A stretch of DNA of 64,000 bases from Kocuria marina. Its GTDB lineage: Bacteria > Actinomycetota > Actinomycetes > Actinomycetales > Micrococcaceae. Below the pieces are notes generated by a model. The model was given only the letters and a program-made list of their open reading frames with translations, searched no databases and was not told where the DNA came from. Where the stretch lies: the NCBI RefSeq assembly GCF_000786655.1, contig NZ_JROM01000017.1:1-64000 (forward strand), written 5' to 3'. This document shows positions 24,526-34,103 of the stretch, one piece after another. Each line of letters starts with the position of its first letter. Position 1 is the stretch's first letter. The position numbers and the translations under genes were made by a program.

Positions 24526-24864
24526 TCAGTGGCGAGAACCCTCGCGTGCGTCCTGGACCCGCTCCTCGTCCCGGCGCAGGGACGACGAGCCCGCAGGAGA
24601 CGATCCGGCGGGCGGGACCGCGGCGTGCTGCTCGGTGTCCGCCTCGGGCTCCACGACCACCCGGGTGCCGGCACCGCGAGCGCGGGACGCGGAGTCGGGA
24701 ACGTCCGTGACGCTCACGGTCACCACGTTCAGGGCGATACCCAGGAGGAAGAAGATCCAGGCGGCCACGGCCACCGAGGCCAGGGCGAACAGCAGACCGA
24801 TGAGCAGGAGACCCACGGACGTGAGGTAAGCGGGGGATTTGACGCGCCGGAAATTGAACTGCAT
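24526..24864 (-). CDS. Small two-helix membrane protein
   Basis: 112 residues. Two hydrophobic helices in close succession (YLTSVGLLLIGLLFALASVAVAA and IFFLLGIALNVVTVSV) are followed by an acidic, Ser/Ala/Arg-rich cytoplasmic or disordered tail. The gene is convergent with the preceding one, and 80 bases separate them. The function is not recognised. Confidence 0.55.
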   Translation of the reverse strand: MQFNFRRVKSPAYLTSVGLLLIGLLFALASVAVAAWIFFLLGIALNVVTVSVTDVPDSASRARGAGTRVVVEPEADTEQHAAVPPAGSSPAGSSSLRRDEERVQDAREGSRH

Positions 24865-25009
24865 ACCCCTATTCCATCATGTTTCCGCGGGGCCTCCCGC
24901 CCGGATACCGGCCCCCACCAGGGACTTCACCCAGAACGTAAAGGGCTTGTCAGAACCACCCGGTAGGCAGTTGACTGAGCGGTAGTTGTCAACGAAAGGA
25001 TTTGCCCTC

Positions 25010-25840
25010 ATGCCCACCAACCAGACCGTGCAGCTCAACGACGGAAACACCATCCCCCAGTTCGGGTACGGGGTGTGGCAGGTCGCGGCGGACGTCGCCG
25101 AGGACGTCGTGAGCAAGGCACTCCAGATCGGCTACCGACACATCGACACCGCCAAGATCTACGGCAATGAGGAAGGTGTGGGTCGTGCGATCGCCAAGAG
25201 CGGGATCCCCCGCGAGGAACTGTTCGTGACCACCAAGCTGTGGAACGACGACCAGGGTCACGATTCCGCACTGCAGGCCATCGACGCGTCCCTCGAGCGG
25301 CTCGGCCTGGACTACGTGGACCTCTACCTCATCCACTGGTCGCAGCCCGAGAAGGGCAAGTACGTGGAGACCTGGAAGGCGTTCCAGGAGATCAAGGAGT
25401 CCGGTAAGGCGCGTTCCATCGGCGTCTCCAACTTCACGGAGAAGGCCCTGCAGGACGTCCTGGACACCGGCGTGGTCCCCGCGGTGCACCAGATCGAGCT
25501 GCACCCGTACTTCACCCAGGAGCGTCTGCGCGAGATCGGCGCCCAGCACCAGATCGTGACCGAGGCGTGGTCCCCTCTGGGCCAGGGCAAGGTGGAGCTG
25601 CAGGACGAGACCATCGGTGAGATCGCCCGCGCCCACGACGCCACCCCCGCGCAGGTCATCATCGCGTGGCACCTGGCCCTGGGCAACGTGGTGTTCCCCA
25701 AGTCCGTGACCCCGGAGCGCATCCAGGAGAACTGGGACGCCCAGGAACTCACCCTCAGCCAGGACGAGATCGAGCGGATCAGCGGGCTGTCCCGCGAGGA
25801 CGGGCGCCTCGGCCCCGACCCCGCCGATTTCAACAACTGA
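25010..25840 (+). CDS. Aldo/keto reductase (2,5-diketo-gluconate reductase-like)
   Basis: A 276-residue NADPH-dependent TIM-barrel reductase. The catalytic tetrad is complete: Asp46 and Tyr51 in YRHIDTAKIYGNE, Lys76 in VTTKLWN and His109 in LIHWSQP. SIGVSNFTEKAL, HQIELHPYF and VVFPKSVTPERIQENWDAQ are the usual family blocks, the last binding the NADPH 2'-phosphate. The sequence resembles DkgA/B and morphine-type AKRs of family 5. The natural substrate is unknown. An AAAGGA lies about 10 bases before the ATG at 25010. It is monocistronic, followed by a hairpin. Confidence 0.9.
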   Translation: MPTNQTVQLNDGNTIPQFGYGVWQVAADVAEDVVSKALQIGYRHIDTAKIYGNEEGVGRAIAKSGIPREELFVTTKLWNDDQGHDSALQAIDASLERLGLDYVDLYLIHWSQPEKGKYVETWKAFQEIKESGKARSIGVSNFTEKALQDVLDTGVVPAVHQIELHPYFTQERLREIGAQHQIVTEAWSPLGQGKVELQDETIGEIARAHDATPAQVIIAWHLALGNVVFPKSVTPERIQENWDAQELTLSQDEIERISGLSREDGRLGPDPADFNN

Positions 25841-25948
25841 CATCTCCGACACGCGCGTCCCGTGACGCGGCGCACATTGCTGTAACGCGGCGTCGGCCGG
25901 TCACGAGGCGGCGTCGGCTCCCCGCGACACGGCGGCAACATACCCCGG

Positions 25949-25993
25949 AAACGTGCCCCCGAGGTCCTCACGAGAGGGCCCCGGGGGCACGTT
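25949..25993 (+). terminator. Hairpin terminator after the aldo/keto reductase
   Basis: AACGTGCCCCCG pairs with CGGGGGCACGTT, and the stem is extended inward by GAGGTCCTC / GAGAGGGCC-type pairing. It ends about 50 bases before the next gene. Confidence 0.6.
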
Positions 25994-26046
25994 CGTACGG
26001 CGTCAAAGGTCACCGCACCCGGCGCGCGGGTGCATCATAGAGAGTT

Positions 26047-27558
26047 ATGAGTCACGACACTTCGGACGGCGGCCAGGCCAGCAGCGTGCCCGTCGCTCCC
26101 AATACACACGTGGACCCGCACAACCCCGCGGGTCGCAAATCCTTCTTCGGCCAGCCAGGAATGCTGGCCAATCTCTTCTCCGTGGAGATGTGGGAACGCT
26201 TCTCCTTCTACGGCATGCAAGCACTGGTGCTGTACTACATGTACTACGCGGTCTCCGATGGCGGCCTGGGTATCGACCAGGGCGTCGCCGCGGGCATCGT
26301 GGGTGCTTACGGCGGTACCGTCTACCTGTGTTCCATCCTGGGCGGTTGGATCGCGGACCGGTTGCTCGGCTCCGAGCGCACCATGCTCGCCTCGGCCGTG
26401 CTCATCATGGCGGGACACATCGCCCTGGCCCTGATCCCCAGCGTTGCCGGGCTGACCATCGGTCTGCTGTGCATCGCCGTGGGGTCCGGTGGCCTCAAGA
26501 CCACGTGCGTGAACCTCGTGGGAACCCTCTACGACCGTGAGGACCCCCGCCGTGACGCCGGCTTCTCCATCTACTACATGGGCGTGAACATCGGCGGCTT
26601 CCTGGGCCCCCTGCTGACCGGCTTCGCCTGGAACACGTGGGGCTTCCACTTCGGCTTCGGCCTGGCCGCCTTCTTCATGGCGATCGGCCTGATCCAGTAC
26701 GTCCTCACCCGCAAGGGCCTGCCCGCCAGCGTGCACACCGTAGCCAACCCCCTGCCGCGCTCGCAGTACGGCAAGTGGATCGGCATTGCCGTGGCCGCCG
26801 TGGTGATCATCCTGGTGCTGCTGTTCACGGGCCTCCTCAACCCGGGCAACCTGGCCGACGCCGTGGTCCTCGTGGTGCTGGTGGCGACCATCCTGTTGTT
26901 CACGATCATGCTGCGGGACAAGGACCTCTCCCCGGAGGAACACTCCCGGGTCCTGGCCTTCATCCCCATGTTCATCGCCACCGCGGCATTCTTCGCCCTG
27001 TTCCAGCAGCAGTTCACGGTGCTCGCCATCTATGCGGACACCCGCCTGAACCTGAACTTCCTGGGCTACGAGTTCCCGCCCTCCTGGGTGCAGTCCATCA
27101 ACCCGGTGTTCATCATCCTGTTCGGCATGGTGTTCGCGGCCATGTGGACCAAGCTCGGTACCCGTCAGCCCAGCACCCCCGTGAAGTTCGGTGTGGCTCT
27201 GCTGGCGATCGGCGTGGCGTTCCTGCTGTTCATCACGCAGGCGAACACTGCCTCCGTGTTCGTGGGGTGGATCGTCCTGGTCCTGTTCTTCGCGACCATG
27301 GGTGAGCTGTTCCTCTCCCCCGTGGGGTTGTCCCTGTCCACCAAACTCGCCCCGCGCAAGTTCCCGGTGCAGATGGTGGCCCTGAACAACCTCGCGGTGG
27401 CCCTCGGTACCGCCCTGTCCGGTTCCCTCGCGAGCTTCTACTCCCGTGAGAACGAGGTCGGCTACTTCGGCACCATGGGTGCGATCACCATCGTGCTCGG
27501 CATCATCATGCTGCTCGCCGCCAAGCCGATCCTGCGGCTCATGCGCGGCATCCGCTGA
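26047..27558 (+). CDS. Proton-dependent oligopeptide transporter (POT/PTR family)
   Basis: A 503-residue plasma-membrane symporter importing di- and tripeptides with protons, predicted to have 14 helices as in bacterial POTs. The proton-coupling ExxERFxYY motif is seen as EMWERFSFYGMQALVLYYM (about residues 47-65). GGWIADRLLGSERTMLASAVLIMAGH is the PTR2 signature, and SIYYMGVNIGGFLGPLLTGF is the second family signature. It is monocistronic, with hairpins on both sides. Confidence 0.93.
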   Translation: MSHDTSDGGQASSVPVAPNTHVDPHNPAGRKSFFGQPGMLANLFSVEMWERFSFYGMQALVLYYMYYAVSDGGLGIDQGVAAGIVGAYGGTVYLCSILGGWIADRLLGSERTMLASAVLIMAGHIALALIPSVAGLTIGLLCIAVGSGGLKTTCVNLVGTLYDREDPRRDAGFSIYYMGVNIGGFLGPLLTGFAWNTWGFHFGFGLAAFFMAIGLIQYVLTRKGLPASVHTVANPLPRSQYGKWIGIAVAAVVIILVLLFTGLLNPGNLADAVVLVVLVATILLFTIMLRDKDLSPEEHSRVLAFIPMFIATAAFFALFQQQFTVLAIYADTRLNLNFLGYEFPPSWVQSINPVFIILFGMVFAAMWTKLGTRQPSTPVKFGVALLAIGVAFLLFITQANTASVFVGWIVLVLFFATMGELFLSPVGLSLSTKLAPRKFPVQMVALNNLAVALGTALSGSLASFYSRENEVGYFGTMGAITIVLGIIMLLAAKPILRLMRGIR

Positions 27559-27577
27559 GTTCCCCTTCCGTGGGCGC

Positions 27578-27611
27578 GCGCCCCGTACCCGCAGCGGCGG
27601 GTGCGGGGCGC
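27578..27611 (+). terminator. Hairpin terminator after the peptide transporter
   Basis: GCGCCCCGTACCCGC pairs with GCGGGTGCGGGGCGC around a 4-base loop. A second small hairpin (CGTCGTCG / CGACGACG, about 27611-27633) follows directly. Confidence 0.65.
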
Positions 27612-27803
27612 GTCGTCGTACCGGACGACGACGCCGCCCGCGCCTTTCCCCCACGCGGCTCGCCGCGCCGGGTCCTCCGGTGCTCCCACCACCCGGACCG
27701 CATCCTTTAGGGTTACCTGTACGCATGAGCCGCGGGTCACATCCATGTCATCGGAAACGGGTGCCAGTCAGCGGCTGCACGAGGCCGATCCGTGGAGGAC
27801 ACC

Positions 27804-29312
27804 ATGAGCGATTCACCAGCGTCGAAGGGTGCCACGTCGGCATCCACGGCGAACAGCCGGACACCGGGCGCATCCGGTGTCTCCGGGGCACCCGCGTCCT
27901 CGGGGGGCGGGCACGAGCTGAAGCGGGTCATGGGTCCGGGACTGTTGCTCCTGTTCATCGTGGGCGACATCCTGGGCACGGGCGTCTACGCGCTGACCGG
28001 CAACATCGCCGGTGAGATCGGCGGCGCCGCGTGGGCACCCATTCTCATCGCGTTCGTGGTGGCCACGATCACCGCGTTCTCCTACCTGGAACTCGTGACC
28101 AAGTACCCCGGGGCCTCGGGTGCGGCGCTCTACACGCACAAGGCGTTCGGGATCCACTTCCTCACGTTCCTCGTGACGTTCGCCGTGCTGTGCTCGGGAC
28201 TGACGTCGGCCGCGACGGCTTCAAGCACCGTGGCCTCCAACTTCGCCAAGGGTTTCCACCTGGACGTGGGCCCGCTGGGGATCACCATCGTGGCCGTGGC
28301 CTTCCTGGCGATCCTCGCGCTGATCAACCTGCGCGGGGTGTCCGAATCGGTCAAGCTCAACGTGGTGCTCACGTGCATCGAACTCACCGGCCTGCTGATC
28401 GTGATCCTGGTGGGGTTCTGGGCCGCGGCCCAGGGCAACGCGGACTTCAGCCGCACGGTCATCTTCGAGACCTCGGACGACAAGGGCATGTTCCTGGCCC
28501 TGACCGCCGTCACGTCCCTCGCGTTCTTCTCCTTCGTGGGCTTCGAGGACTCGGTCAACATGGTCGAGGAGACCAAGGACCCTACGCGTAACTTCCCGCG
28601 CGTGATGCTGCTGGGCCTGTGCATCACCGGCGTGATCTACGTGCTGGTGTCCGTGTTCACGGTGGCGATCGTGCCCATCGGTGAATTGGGACAGTCCACG
28701 ACCCCGCTGCTGGACGTGGTGCGCATCGGCGCCCCCGGGCTGCCGATCGACACCATCTACCCGTTCCTGACCATCTTCGCGGTCGCCAACACCGCGTTGA
28801 TCAACATGCTCATGGCCTCGCGCCTGCTCTACGGCATGGCGCGGCAGGGCGTGATCCCGGGCTTCCTGGGCAAGGTGCTCCCCGGGCGCCGCACCCCCTG
28901 GACCGCGATCATCTTCACCACCGTGCTGGGCATGGTGCTCATCATCCTGGTGAACAACGCGATGGGTAAGGGCACCGCCGCGGCGCTGGGCGGCACCACG
29001 GCGTTGCTGCTGCTCGCGGTGTTCACCGTGGTCAACGTGGCCGCCGTGATCCTGCGCCGCGACCGCTCCCAGGAGGGTCACGACTACTTCCACGCCCCGC
29101 GCGTCCTGCCCTACCTCGGCGCCATCACGTGCGCGTTCCTGCTGGGGCCGTGGGCGCAGGACGTCATCGAGTACCAGATCGCGCTCGTCCTGATCGCCCT
29201 GGGCCTGGTCCTGTGGTTGCTGAACTTCCTGTACGCCCGCCTGTTCACGGGTCGCCGCACCCGCTTCCAGCGCCCCGAGGACCTCGCCAACCTGGAGGAC
29301 GTGGACCGCTGA
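27804..29312 (+). CDS. APC-superfamily amino-acid permease
   Basis: A 502-residue membrane transporter with 12 predicted helices. The first helix region GPGLLLLFIVGDILGTGVYALTGNIAGEIGGAAWAPILIAFV and FSFVGFEDSVNMVEETKDPTRNFPRVM (the APC cytoplasmic-loop signature) identify the family. The first 40 residues are polar and disordered. The start ATG at 27804 is preferred because GGAGG lies 7 bases upstream. The gene is followed after 41 bases by a Usp protein, a pairing repeated in many actinobacteria, where Usp may sense ATP and modulate the permease. The substrate is not predictable. Confidence 0.9.
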   Translation: MSDSPASKGATSASTANSRTPGASGVSGAPASSGGGHELKRVMGPGLLLLFIVGDILGTGVYALTGNIAGEIGGAAWAPILIAFVVATITAFSYLELVTKYPGASGAALYTHKAFGIHFLTFLVTFAVLCSGLTSAATASSTVASNFAKGFHLDVGPLGITIVAVAFLAILALINLRGVSESVKLNVVLTCIELTGLLIVILVGFWAAAQGNADFSRTVIFETSDDKGMFLALTAVTSLAFFSFVGFEDSVNMVEETKDPTRNFPRVMLLGLCITGVIYVLVSVFTVAIVPIGELGQSTTPLLDVVRIGAPGLPIDTIYPFLTIFAVANTALINMLMASRLLYGMARQGVIPGFLGKVLPGRRTPWTAIIFTTVLGMVLIILVNNAMGKGTAAALGGTTALLLLAVFTVVNVAAVILRRDRSQEGHDYFHAPRVLPYLGAITCAFLLGPWAQDVIEYQIALVLIALGLVLWLLNFLYARLFTGRRTRFQRPEDLANLEDVDR

Positions 29313-29353
29313 GTCCGCTCCCCCGCCCACCCGCTCACGGACCCGGAGACGTC

Positions 29354-29764
29354 ATGAACATCGTTGTCGGATACCTTCCCACCCCCGCCGGCCGGGCCGC
29401 CCTGCGCGCCGGGATCGCCGAGGCCACCCTGCGTTCGGCGGACCTCGTGGTGGTCCAGGGCCATCACACCAAGCGCTGGGGGCGGCACACCGGCCCCGAG
29501 GACACCGAAGCCGCCATGCAGGAGGACCGCGCCGCGCTCGACGAGAGCGGCGTGTCCTACGAGCTGGTCCCAGTGGCGCACGACGCCGATCCGGCGGACG
29601 TCATCCTCGAGGCCACCGATCGCGACCGGACCGCTCTGCTCGTGATCGGGACCCGCCGGCGCACCCCGGTGGGCAAGTTGATCATGGCCCCCACCACGCA
29701 GCGTCTGCTGCTCGAGGCCGGGTGCCCGGTGCTGTGCGTGAAGGCGGGGTACGACGCCGCCTGA
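29354..29764 (+). CDS. Universal stress protein (UspA fold)
   Basis: 136 residues with the alpha/beta Usp fold: MNIVVGYLPTPAGRAALRAGIAEA, ADLVVVQGHH and LLVIGTRRRTPVGKLIMAPTTQRLLLEAGCPVLCVK. The ATP-binding G-2x-G-9x-G(S/T) signature is only partly kept (the last Gly-Ser is replaced by Ala-Pro), so nucleotide binding is uncertain. It lies 41 bases after the amino-acid permease and is probably co-transcribed with it. A strong bidirectional hairpin follows. Confidence 0.85.
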   Translation: MNIVVGYLPTPAGRAALRAGIAEATLRSADLVVVQGHHTKRWGRHTGPEDTEAAMQEDRAALDESGVSYELVPVAHDADPADVILEATDRDRTALLVIGTRRRTPVGKLIMAPTTQRLLLEAGCPVLCVKAGYDAA

Positions 29765-29848
29765 GCGAGCGACGTCGACAGCCTCCCGTCACGCGCCGAC
29801 GAACCCGGCGGGCGGGACCGCGCGAGCACTGACCATCGCCCCATGGAA

Positions 29849-29881
29849 CGGCGGGCCGGACCCCCAAGGTCCGGCCCGCCG
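29849..29881. terminator. Bidirectional hairpin terminator between the usp and PAP2 genes
   Basis: A 14-base perfect stem (CGGCGGGCCGGACC with GGTCCGGCCCGCCG) and a 5-base loop lie between two convergent genes. It can end transcription from both sides. Confidence 0.75.
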
Positions 29882-29910
29882 TCGTCGGTGGGACGTGATG
29901 GAAAGAGCGC

Positions 29911-30765
29911 TCAGGCCGCGCGGTCGGTGCGCTCGTCGTGCTGCGCGGCGCCGTCCAGAGGGGTGCTGCCCCGCGCGGGCCGGTACGACGGCGCGGGCGC
30001 GGTTGCCGTCGTGGAGCCGGCGCGGCGCACGGTCGCGGGTGCGGGCTGGGACACCCCGGCCTGACGCCACGAGAACCCGAACGCGAGAGCGGGCACCACC
30101 TTGTTGGCCAGGGCGCACCCGGCCATGACCCCGGCCCAGGCCACGGGCACGGCGGCCAGGACGTCCAACGGGTAGTGCGCGCCCGAGTACATGCGGGCGG
30201 CCCCGACGATCACCACGGCCAGCGTGCCGAGCAGCGCGATCCGACGCCGTGAGGAACGGCGGGAGGCCACGAGACCCAAGGCCAGCACGATCGCAACGAC
30301 CGCACCCGTGTGCGAGGACGGGAAGGACATGGAGCCGGTGACCGGTGCGAGGGCCTCCCCGCTCAGGAACGTGGGACGCGGCCGCTCCACGAACACCTTG
30401 ACCAGACCCACGGCACCCCACCCGGCGAGGGCGGTGATCCCGAAACCGGTGGCGTCGAGGGGGCGGCGTCTGAGGACGGCCAACCACCCGATGACGGCGG
30501 CGATGATCAACACCACCGCGCCGTTGGACAGTGCGTACTGCACCGCGGTGGCCACCGCGTCCAGAAGAACGTTGCGATGCTGGGAGAGCCCCTCGAGCAA
30601 CGCGGTCTCCCCGTGGGTGATCTGCGGTGACAACACCACCAGACGCCCAAGGGTTGCCGTCAGCAACACCGTGACCAAGGGAACGGCCACTCGGTGACGC
30701 AACTGCGGCAACCGCCACGGGGACCCGCCCGGCGAGGGGGAAGTGTGCTGCGCCGGATAGGTCAT
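29911..30765 (-). CDS. PAP2-superfamily membrane phosphatase
   Basis: A 284-residue polytopic membrane protein with about six helices. The three phosphatase motifs are present: KVFVERPRP, PSSHTG and ARMYSGAHYPLDV, giving the Lys/Arg, Ser-His and Arg-His-Asp catalytic set. Such enzymes dephosphorylate undecaprenyl pyrophosphate (BacA/YbjG-like role) or phosphatidate. The two cannot be separated by sequence alone. The C-terminal 50 residues are a Thr/Pro/Ala-rich tail. It is monocistronic and convergent with the usp gene. Confidence 0.87.
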   Translation of the reverse strand: MTYPAQHTSPSPGGSPWRLPQLRHRVAVPLVTVLLTATLGRLVVLSPQITHGETALLEGLSQHRNVLLDAVATAVQYALSNGAVVLIIAAVIGWLAVLRRRPLDATGFGITALAGWGAVGLVKVFVERPRPTFLSGEALAPVTGSMSFPSSHTGAVVAIVLALGLVASRRSSRRRIALLGTLAVVIVGAARMYSGAHYPLDVLAAVPVAWAGVMAGCALANKVVPALAFGFSWRQAGVSQPAPATVRRAGSTTATAPAPSYRPARGSTPLDGAAQHDERTDRAA

Positions 30766-31104
30766 GTGTCAATGGTGACACGAGACACTCAACGATTCCT
30801 GAAGTGGGCGTGTCGCACGCGGTGTGGCGTCCCTGACGCGAGGTTCCGGGGTGTTCCACGGCCGGTATCGCTGCGCGGCCGCACCGTGCCCCGCGGGCTG
30901 GGAACGAAGTTTCACGTGAAACACGTAGTGCTAATACACCTTTTTAAGGTTGCATGTTTCGATTGGTATGTGCTCCGCGAGGACGAATAGTCCATTCACG
31001 TGCGTCTTCCTGGTGCGGACACCGTCACGGGGCGCTCCAAAAGTTCATTTCCCGAACACTGACTACACTCAGCCCTCAAGAAATATTCGAGAAGGGAAGA
31101 GACG
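30766..31104. other. Intergenic region with a solitary parS
   Basis: A gap of 340 bases between two divergent genes. It carries the parS-like site at 30908-30923 followed by an unusually AT-rich tract (about 30930-31080), which probably contains the promoter of the ROK regulator. No gene is seen. Confidence 0.5.
30908..30923. other. parS-like ParB-binding site (distal)
   Basis: AGTTTCACGTGAAACA differs from the perfect 16-bp parS (TGTTTCACGTGAAACA) only at the first base. It lies in a non-coding region about 30 kb from the parAB cluster of sites, within the distance at which chromosomal parS sites flank oriC. Confidence 0.85.
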
Positions 31105-32361
31105 ATGGCGTCCACACCCCCACCCCCGCGCTCCACGCGAGAGTCTCGGGCCCAGGCCGGCCCGCCCTCCACACACCCGCCCTCGCCGCAGCCCGCCTCC
31201 GCGCAGCCGCCCGCCCCGGGGTCGCAGGCCGCACTGCGCCTGGCCAATCGCCGCAGGGTCGTGGACGCGGTGCGCGAGCTGGGTGCGGCGACCCAGGCGA
31301 GCATCGCGCGGGAGACGGCCCTGGCGCCGTCGACGGTCTCGTCCATCGTCCATGAGCTCACCGCGTGCGACCTGCTCGCCATGGAACCGGAGCACGGCGG
31401 GCGGCGCGGGCAGCGCGTGCACTTCAGCGAGAGCGCCGGCTACCTGGTGGGCGTGGACGTGGGCCACCGTCACGCGAGCGTGGCCGTGGCGGACCTGAAC
31501 CTGGACGTCCGCGCGCAGCGGCGCATCGACCTCCCGGCCGGGCACCGCGCCGAGGACGTACTGACCGGGGCACGGGAGATCCTCGACGAGTTGCGGACCT
31601 CGCTCGACGTCCCCGCCCAGCGCATCCTGGGCGCGGGGCTCACCCTTCCCGCGCCCGTGGACGCCGAGTGCCGCGGCCTCGGCTCGGAGGCCATCCTCCC
31701 TGCGTGGGCCGGGCTGGACCTGCGAGCGCTGGCCACCGGGACGCTGGGCTGTCCCACCGTGGTGGAGAACGACGCGAACGCCGGGGCCGTGGCCGAACAC
31801 GCGCTCGGCGCGGGGCGCGGGACGGCCCACATGGCGTACCTCAAGCTCTCGCACGGCGTGGGTGCCGGGCTGATCCTGGGCGGCGGGCTGTACCGCGGGG
31901 CCACCGGGTCCGCGGGCGAGATCGGCCACGTGACGCTCGACGAACGCGCAGGGCTGTGCCGGTGCGGCAATCGAGGGTGCCTCGAGACCTTCGTGTCCTC
32001 CCAGACCGTGCTGGACGTCGTGGCCTCCTCGGGGCGGCGCGCGGAATCGGTGGGTGACGTGGTCCGGGAGGCGCTGGCCGGCGATCCCGGATGCACCCGG
32101 GTGATCACGGACACCGGGCGGTTGATCGGCGGTGCCGTGGCGCAGCTGTGCAATGCGTTCAACCCGGAACTCGTGGTCGTGGGCGGAGAGCTCGCGCGCG
32201 CCGAGGACCTGCTGCTCGATCCCGTGCGGGACGCGGTGCAGCGCTACGCGGTGCGCGGTTGCGTGTCCGGGCTGCGGATCGTCACAGCGCAGCTCGGGGC
32301 CCGGGCGCATCTCATGGGTGCGCTCATCCGTGCGCGGGCCGAGACGTCCCTCCCCGTGTAG
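31105..32361 (+). CDS. ROK-family transcriptional regulator (NagC/XylR type)
   Basis: 418 residues. A Pro/Ala-rich disordered leader (1-40) is followed by a winged helix (NRRRVVDAVRELGAATQASIARETALAPSTVSSIVHELTACDLL) and the ROK sugar-kinase-like domain. The domain shows VGVDVGHRHASVAVADL (phosphate loop), VENDANAGAVAEH and the zinc motif GHVTLDERAGLCRCGNRGCLE. The sugar-binding E-x-G-H is intact, so a sugar or sugar-phosphate ligand is likely. It lies 255 bases upstream of a sugar porter of the same orientation, which is its most likely target. RBS GAAGGGA before ATG. Confidence 0.9.
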   Translation: MASTPPPPRSTRESRAQAGPPSTHPPSPQPASAQPPAPGSQAALRLANRRRVVDAVRELGAATQASIARETALAPSTVSSIVHELTACDLLAMEPEHGGRRGQRVHFSESAGYLVGVDVGHRHASVAVADLNLDVRAQRRIDLPAGHRAEDVLTGAREILDELRTSLDVPAQRILGAGLTLPAPVDAECRGLGSEAILPAWAGLDLRALATGTLGCPTVVENDANAGAVAEHALGAGRGTAHMAYLKLSHGVGAGLILGGGLYRGATGSAGEIGHVTLDERAGLCRCGNRGCLETFVSSQTVLDVVASSGRRAESVGDVVREALAGDPGCTRVITDTGRLIGGAVAQLCNAFNPELVVVGGELARAEDLLLDPVRDAVQRYAVRGCVSGLRIVTAQLGARAHLMGALIRARAETSLPV

Positions 32362-32616
32362 GACATCCGGGGCACGCCGGCCGCCGCAGACGACACGCAC
32401 GGAATTTGTCTTCGACTCATGGACATTTTGTGACCTGGGTCCTACCCTGGGTTCACTGTCCTTCCCCGGCAGCCGCCCTCCCTGGTCCCACGAGCTGGTT
32501 CCAGGAGACGAAAACCCGCCTCGTACGGGCCCCTCGACCGGTACATCCCCGGAACGGACGGCATGATCCCCGGGAGCGGGAAGCGTTGAATTTCGGTACA
32601 GCAAGGGAGCTGCGGG

Positions 32617-34047
32617 ATGAGCAATCCAGCGCAAGCACACTCGCCGGAGCGTCATCAGACGAACACCGGCGCGGTCATTCGCATCACCACCGTGGCCGCG
32701 TTCGGCGGCCTCCTCTTCGGGTACGACTCCGCCGTGATCAACGGCGCGGTCTCCTCCATCCAGTCCACGTTCGACGTGGGTCCGGGGCCCCTGGGCTTCG
32801 CGGTGGCCGCGGCCCTCCTGGGCGCCGCCGTGGGTGCGTTCTTCGGTTCCCGCATCGCGGACCGCACGGGGCGCATCCCCATCATGAAGATCGCTGCGCT
32901 GTTGTTCCTGCTCTCGGCGATCGGCTGCGGTTTCACGCAGTCCATCGAATGGCTCGTGTTCTGGCGGGTCGTGGGCGGTATCGGCGTGGGTGTGGCGTCC
33001 GTGATCGCACCGGCATACATCGCGGAGGTCTCCCCCGCACACCTGCGCGGACGCCTGGGCTCCCTGCAGCAGATGGGTATCGTGCTGGGCATCTTCCTGT
33101 CCCTGCTCATCGACGCCCTGCTCGCCCACTGGGCCGGTGGCGCCGCCAACGAGCTGTGGTTCGGACTGGCCGCGTGGCGCTGGATGTTCCTGGTCATGGC
33201 CGTGCCCGCCGTGCTGTACGGCATCGGCGCGTTCCTGATCCCCGAGTCGCCGCGCTACCTGGTCTCGGTGGGTCGTCCGGACGAGGCGCGCGCCGTCCTC
33301 TCCCGGATCCACGGTGACGACGCCGTGGACGCCCGCGTCTCCAAGATCCGCAGCACCGTGGACAACGAGCGCAAGCCCCGCTTCGCGGACCTACGCGGTT
33401 CCATGGCCGGGCTCAAGCCCGTGGTGTGGGTGGGCATCGGCCTGGCCGCACTGCAGCAGTTCGTGGGCATCAACGTGATCTTCTACTACTCCAACGTGTT
33501 GTGGGAGTCGGTGGGCTTCAAGGAGTCCGATTCGTTCACCATCTCCGTGGCCACCTCCGTGGTCAACGTGGCGGTGACCATCGTGGCCATCTTCCTGGTG
33601 GACCGGATCGGGCGCCGGCCGCTGCTGCTCGTGGGCTCCGCCGGCATGGCCCTGTCCCTGGGTGTGATGTCCGTGGTGTTCGCGACCGCCACCAAGGTCA
33701 TGGTGGACGGCCAGCTCACCCCCGAGCTCGGCCCCGTGGCCGGACCCGTGGCGCTGATCGCCGCCAACCTGTTCGTCGTGTTCTTCGGTGTCTCGTGGGG
33801 TCCGCTCATGTGGGTCCTGCTCGGCGAGATGTTCCCCAACCGCATCCGTGGCGCGGCGCTGGCCGTGGCCGGTGCGGTGCAGTGGATCGCCAACTGGGCC
33901 GTGACCGTCTCCTTCCCCTCCCTGTCCAACTTCTCGCTGGGGCTGACCTACGGCATCTACGCGTTCTTCGCGCTGGTGTCCCTGGTCTTCACCATCAAGA
34001 TGGTGCGGGAGACCAACAACGTGGAACTCGAGGACATGCACGCCTGA
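32617..34047 (+). CDS. Sugar porter, MFS (SP family)
   Basis: A 476-residue, 12-helix proton-coupled sugar transporter. The family signatures are complete: GGLLFGYDSAVINGA in TM1, RIADRTGRIP, PESPRYLV after TM6, QQFVGINVIFYYS in TM7, DRIGRRPLLLVG, and GPLMWVLLGEMFPNRIRG before TM11. The QQ..GIN motif and TM5 resemble the XylE/GalP/IolT group, but hexose, pentose and inositol cannot be told apart. Downstream of a ROK regulator, it is probably sugar-inducible. A hairpin terminator follows. Confidence 0.92.
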   Translation: MSNPAQAHSPERHQTNTGAVIRITTVAAFGGLLFGYDSAVINGAVSSIQSTFDVGPGPLGFAVAAALLGAAVGAFFGSRIADRTGRIPIMKIAALLFLLSAIGCGFTQSIEWLVFWRVVGGIGVGVASVIAPAYIAEVSPAHLRGRLGSLQQMGIVLGIFLSLLIDALLAHWAGGAANELWFGLAAWRWMFLVMAVPAVLYGIGAFLIPESPRYLVSVGRPDEARAVLSRIHGDDAVDARVSKIRSTVDNERKPRFADLRGSMAGLKPVVWVGIGLAALQQFVGINVIFYYSNVLWESVGFKESDSFTISVATSVVNVAVTIVAIFLVDRIGRRPLLLVGSAGMALSLGVMSVVFATATKVMVDGQLTPELGPVAGPVALIAANLFVVFFGVSWGPLMWVLLGEMFPNRIRGAALAVAGAVQWIANWAVTVSFPSLSNFSLGLTYGIYAFFALVSLVFTIKMVRETNNVELEDMHA

Positions 34048-34064
34048 TCCCACTCTCCCCGTCC

Positions 34065-34103
34065 CGATGCCCCGGTTCGCAGTACACGCGCACCGGGGCA
34101 TCG
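34065..34103 (+). terminator. Hairpin terminator after the sugar porter
   Basis: A perfect 12-base stem (CGATGCCCCGGT with ACCGGGGCATCG) and a 15-base loop. A T-containing tail follows. Confidence 0.7.
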
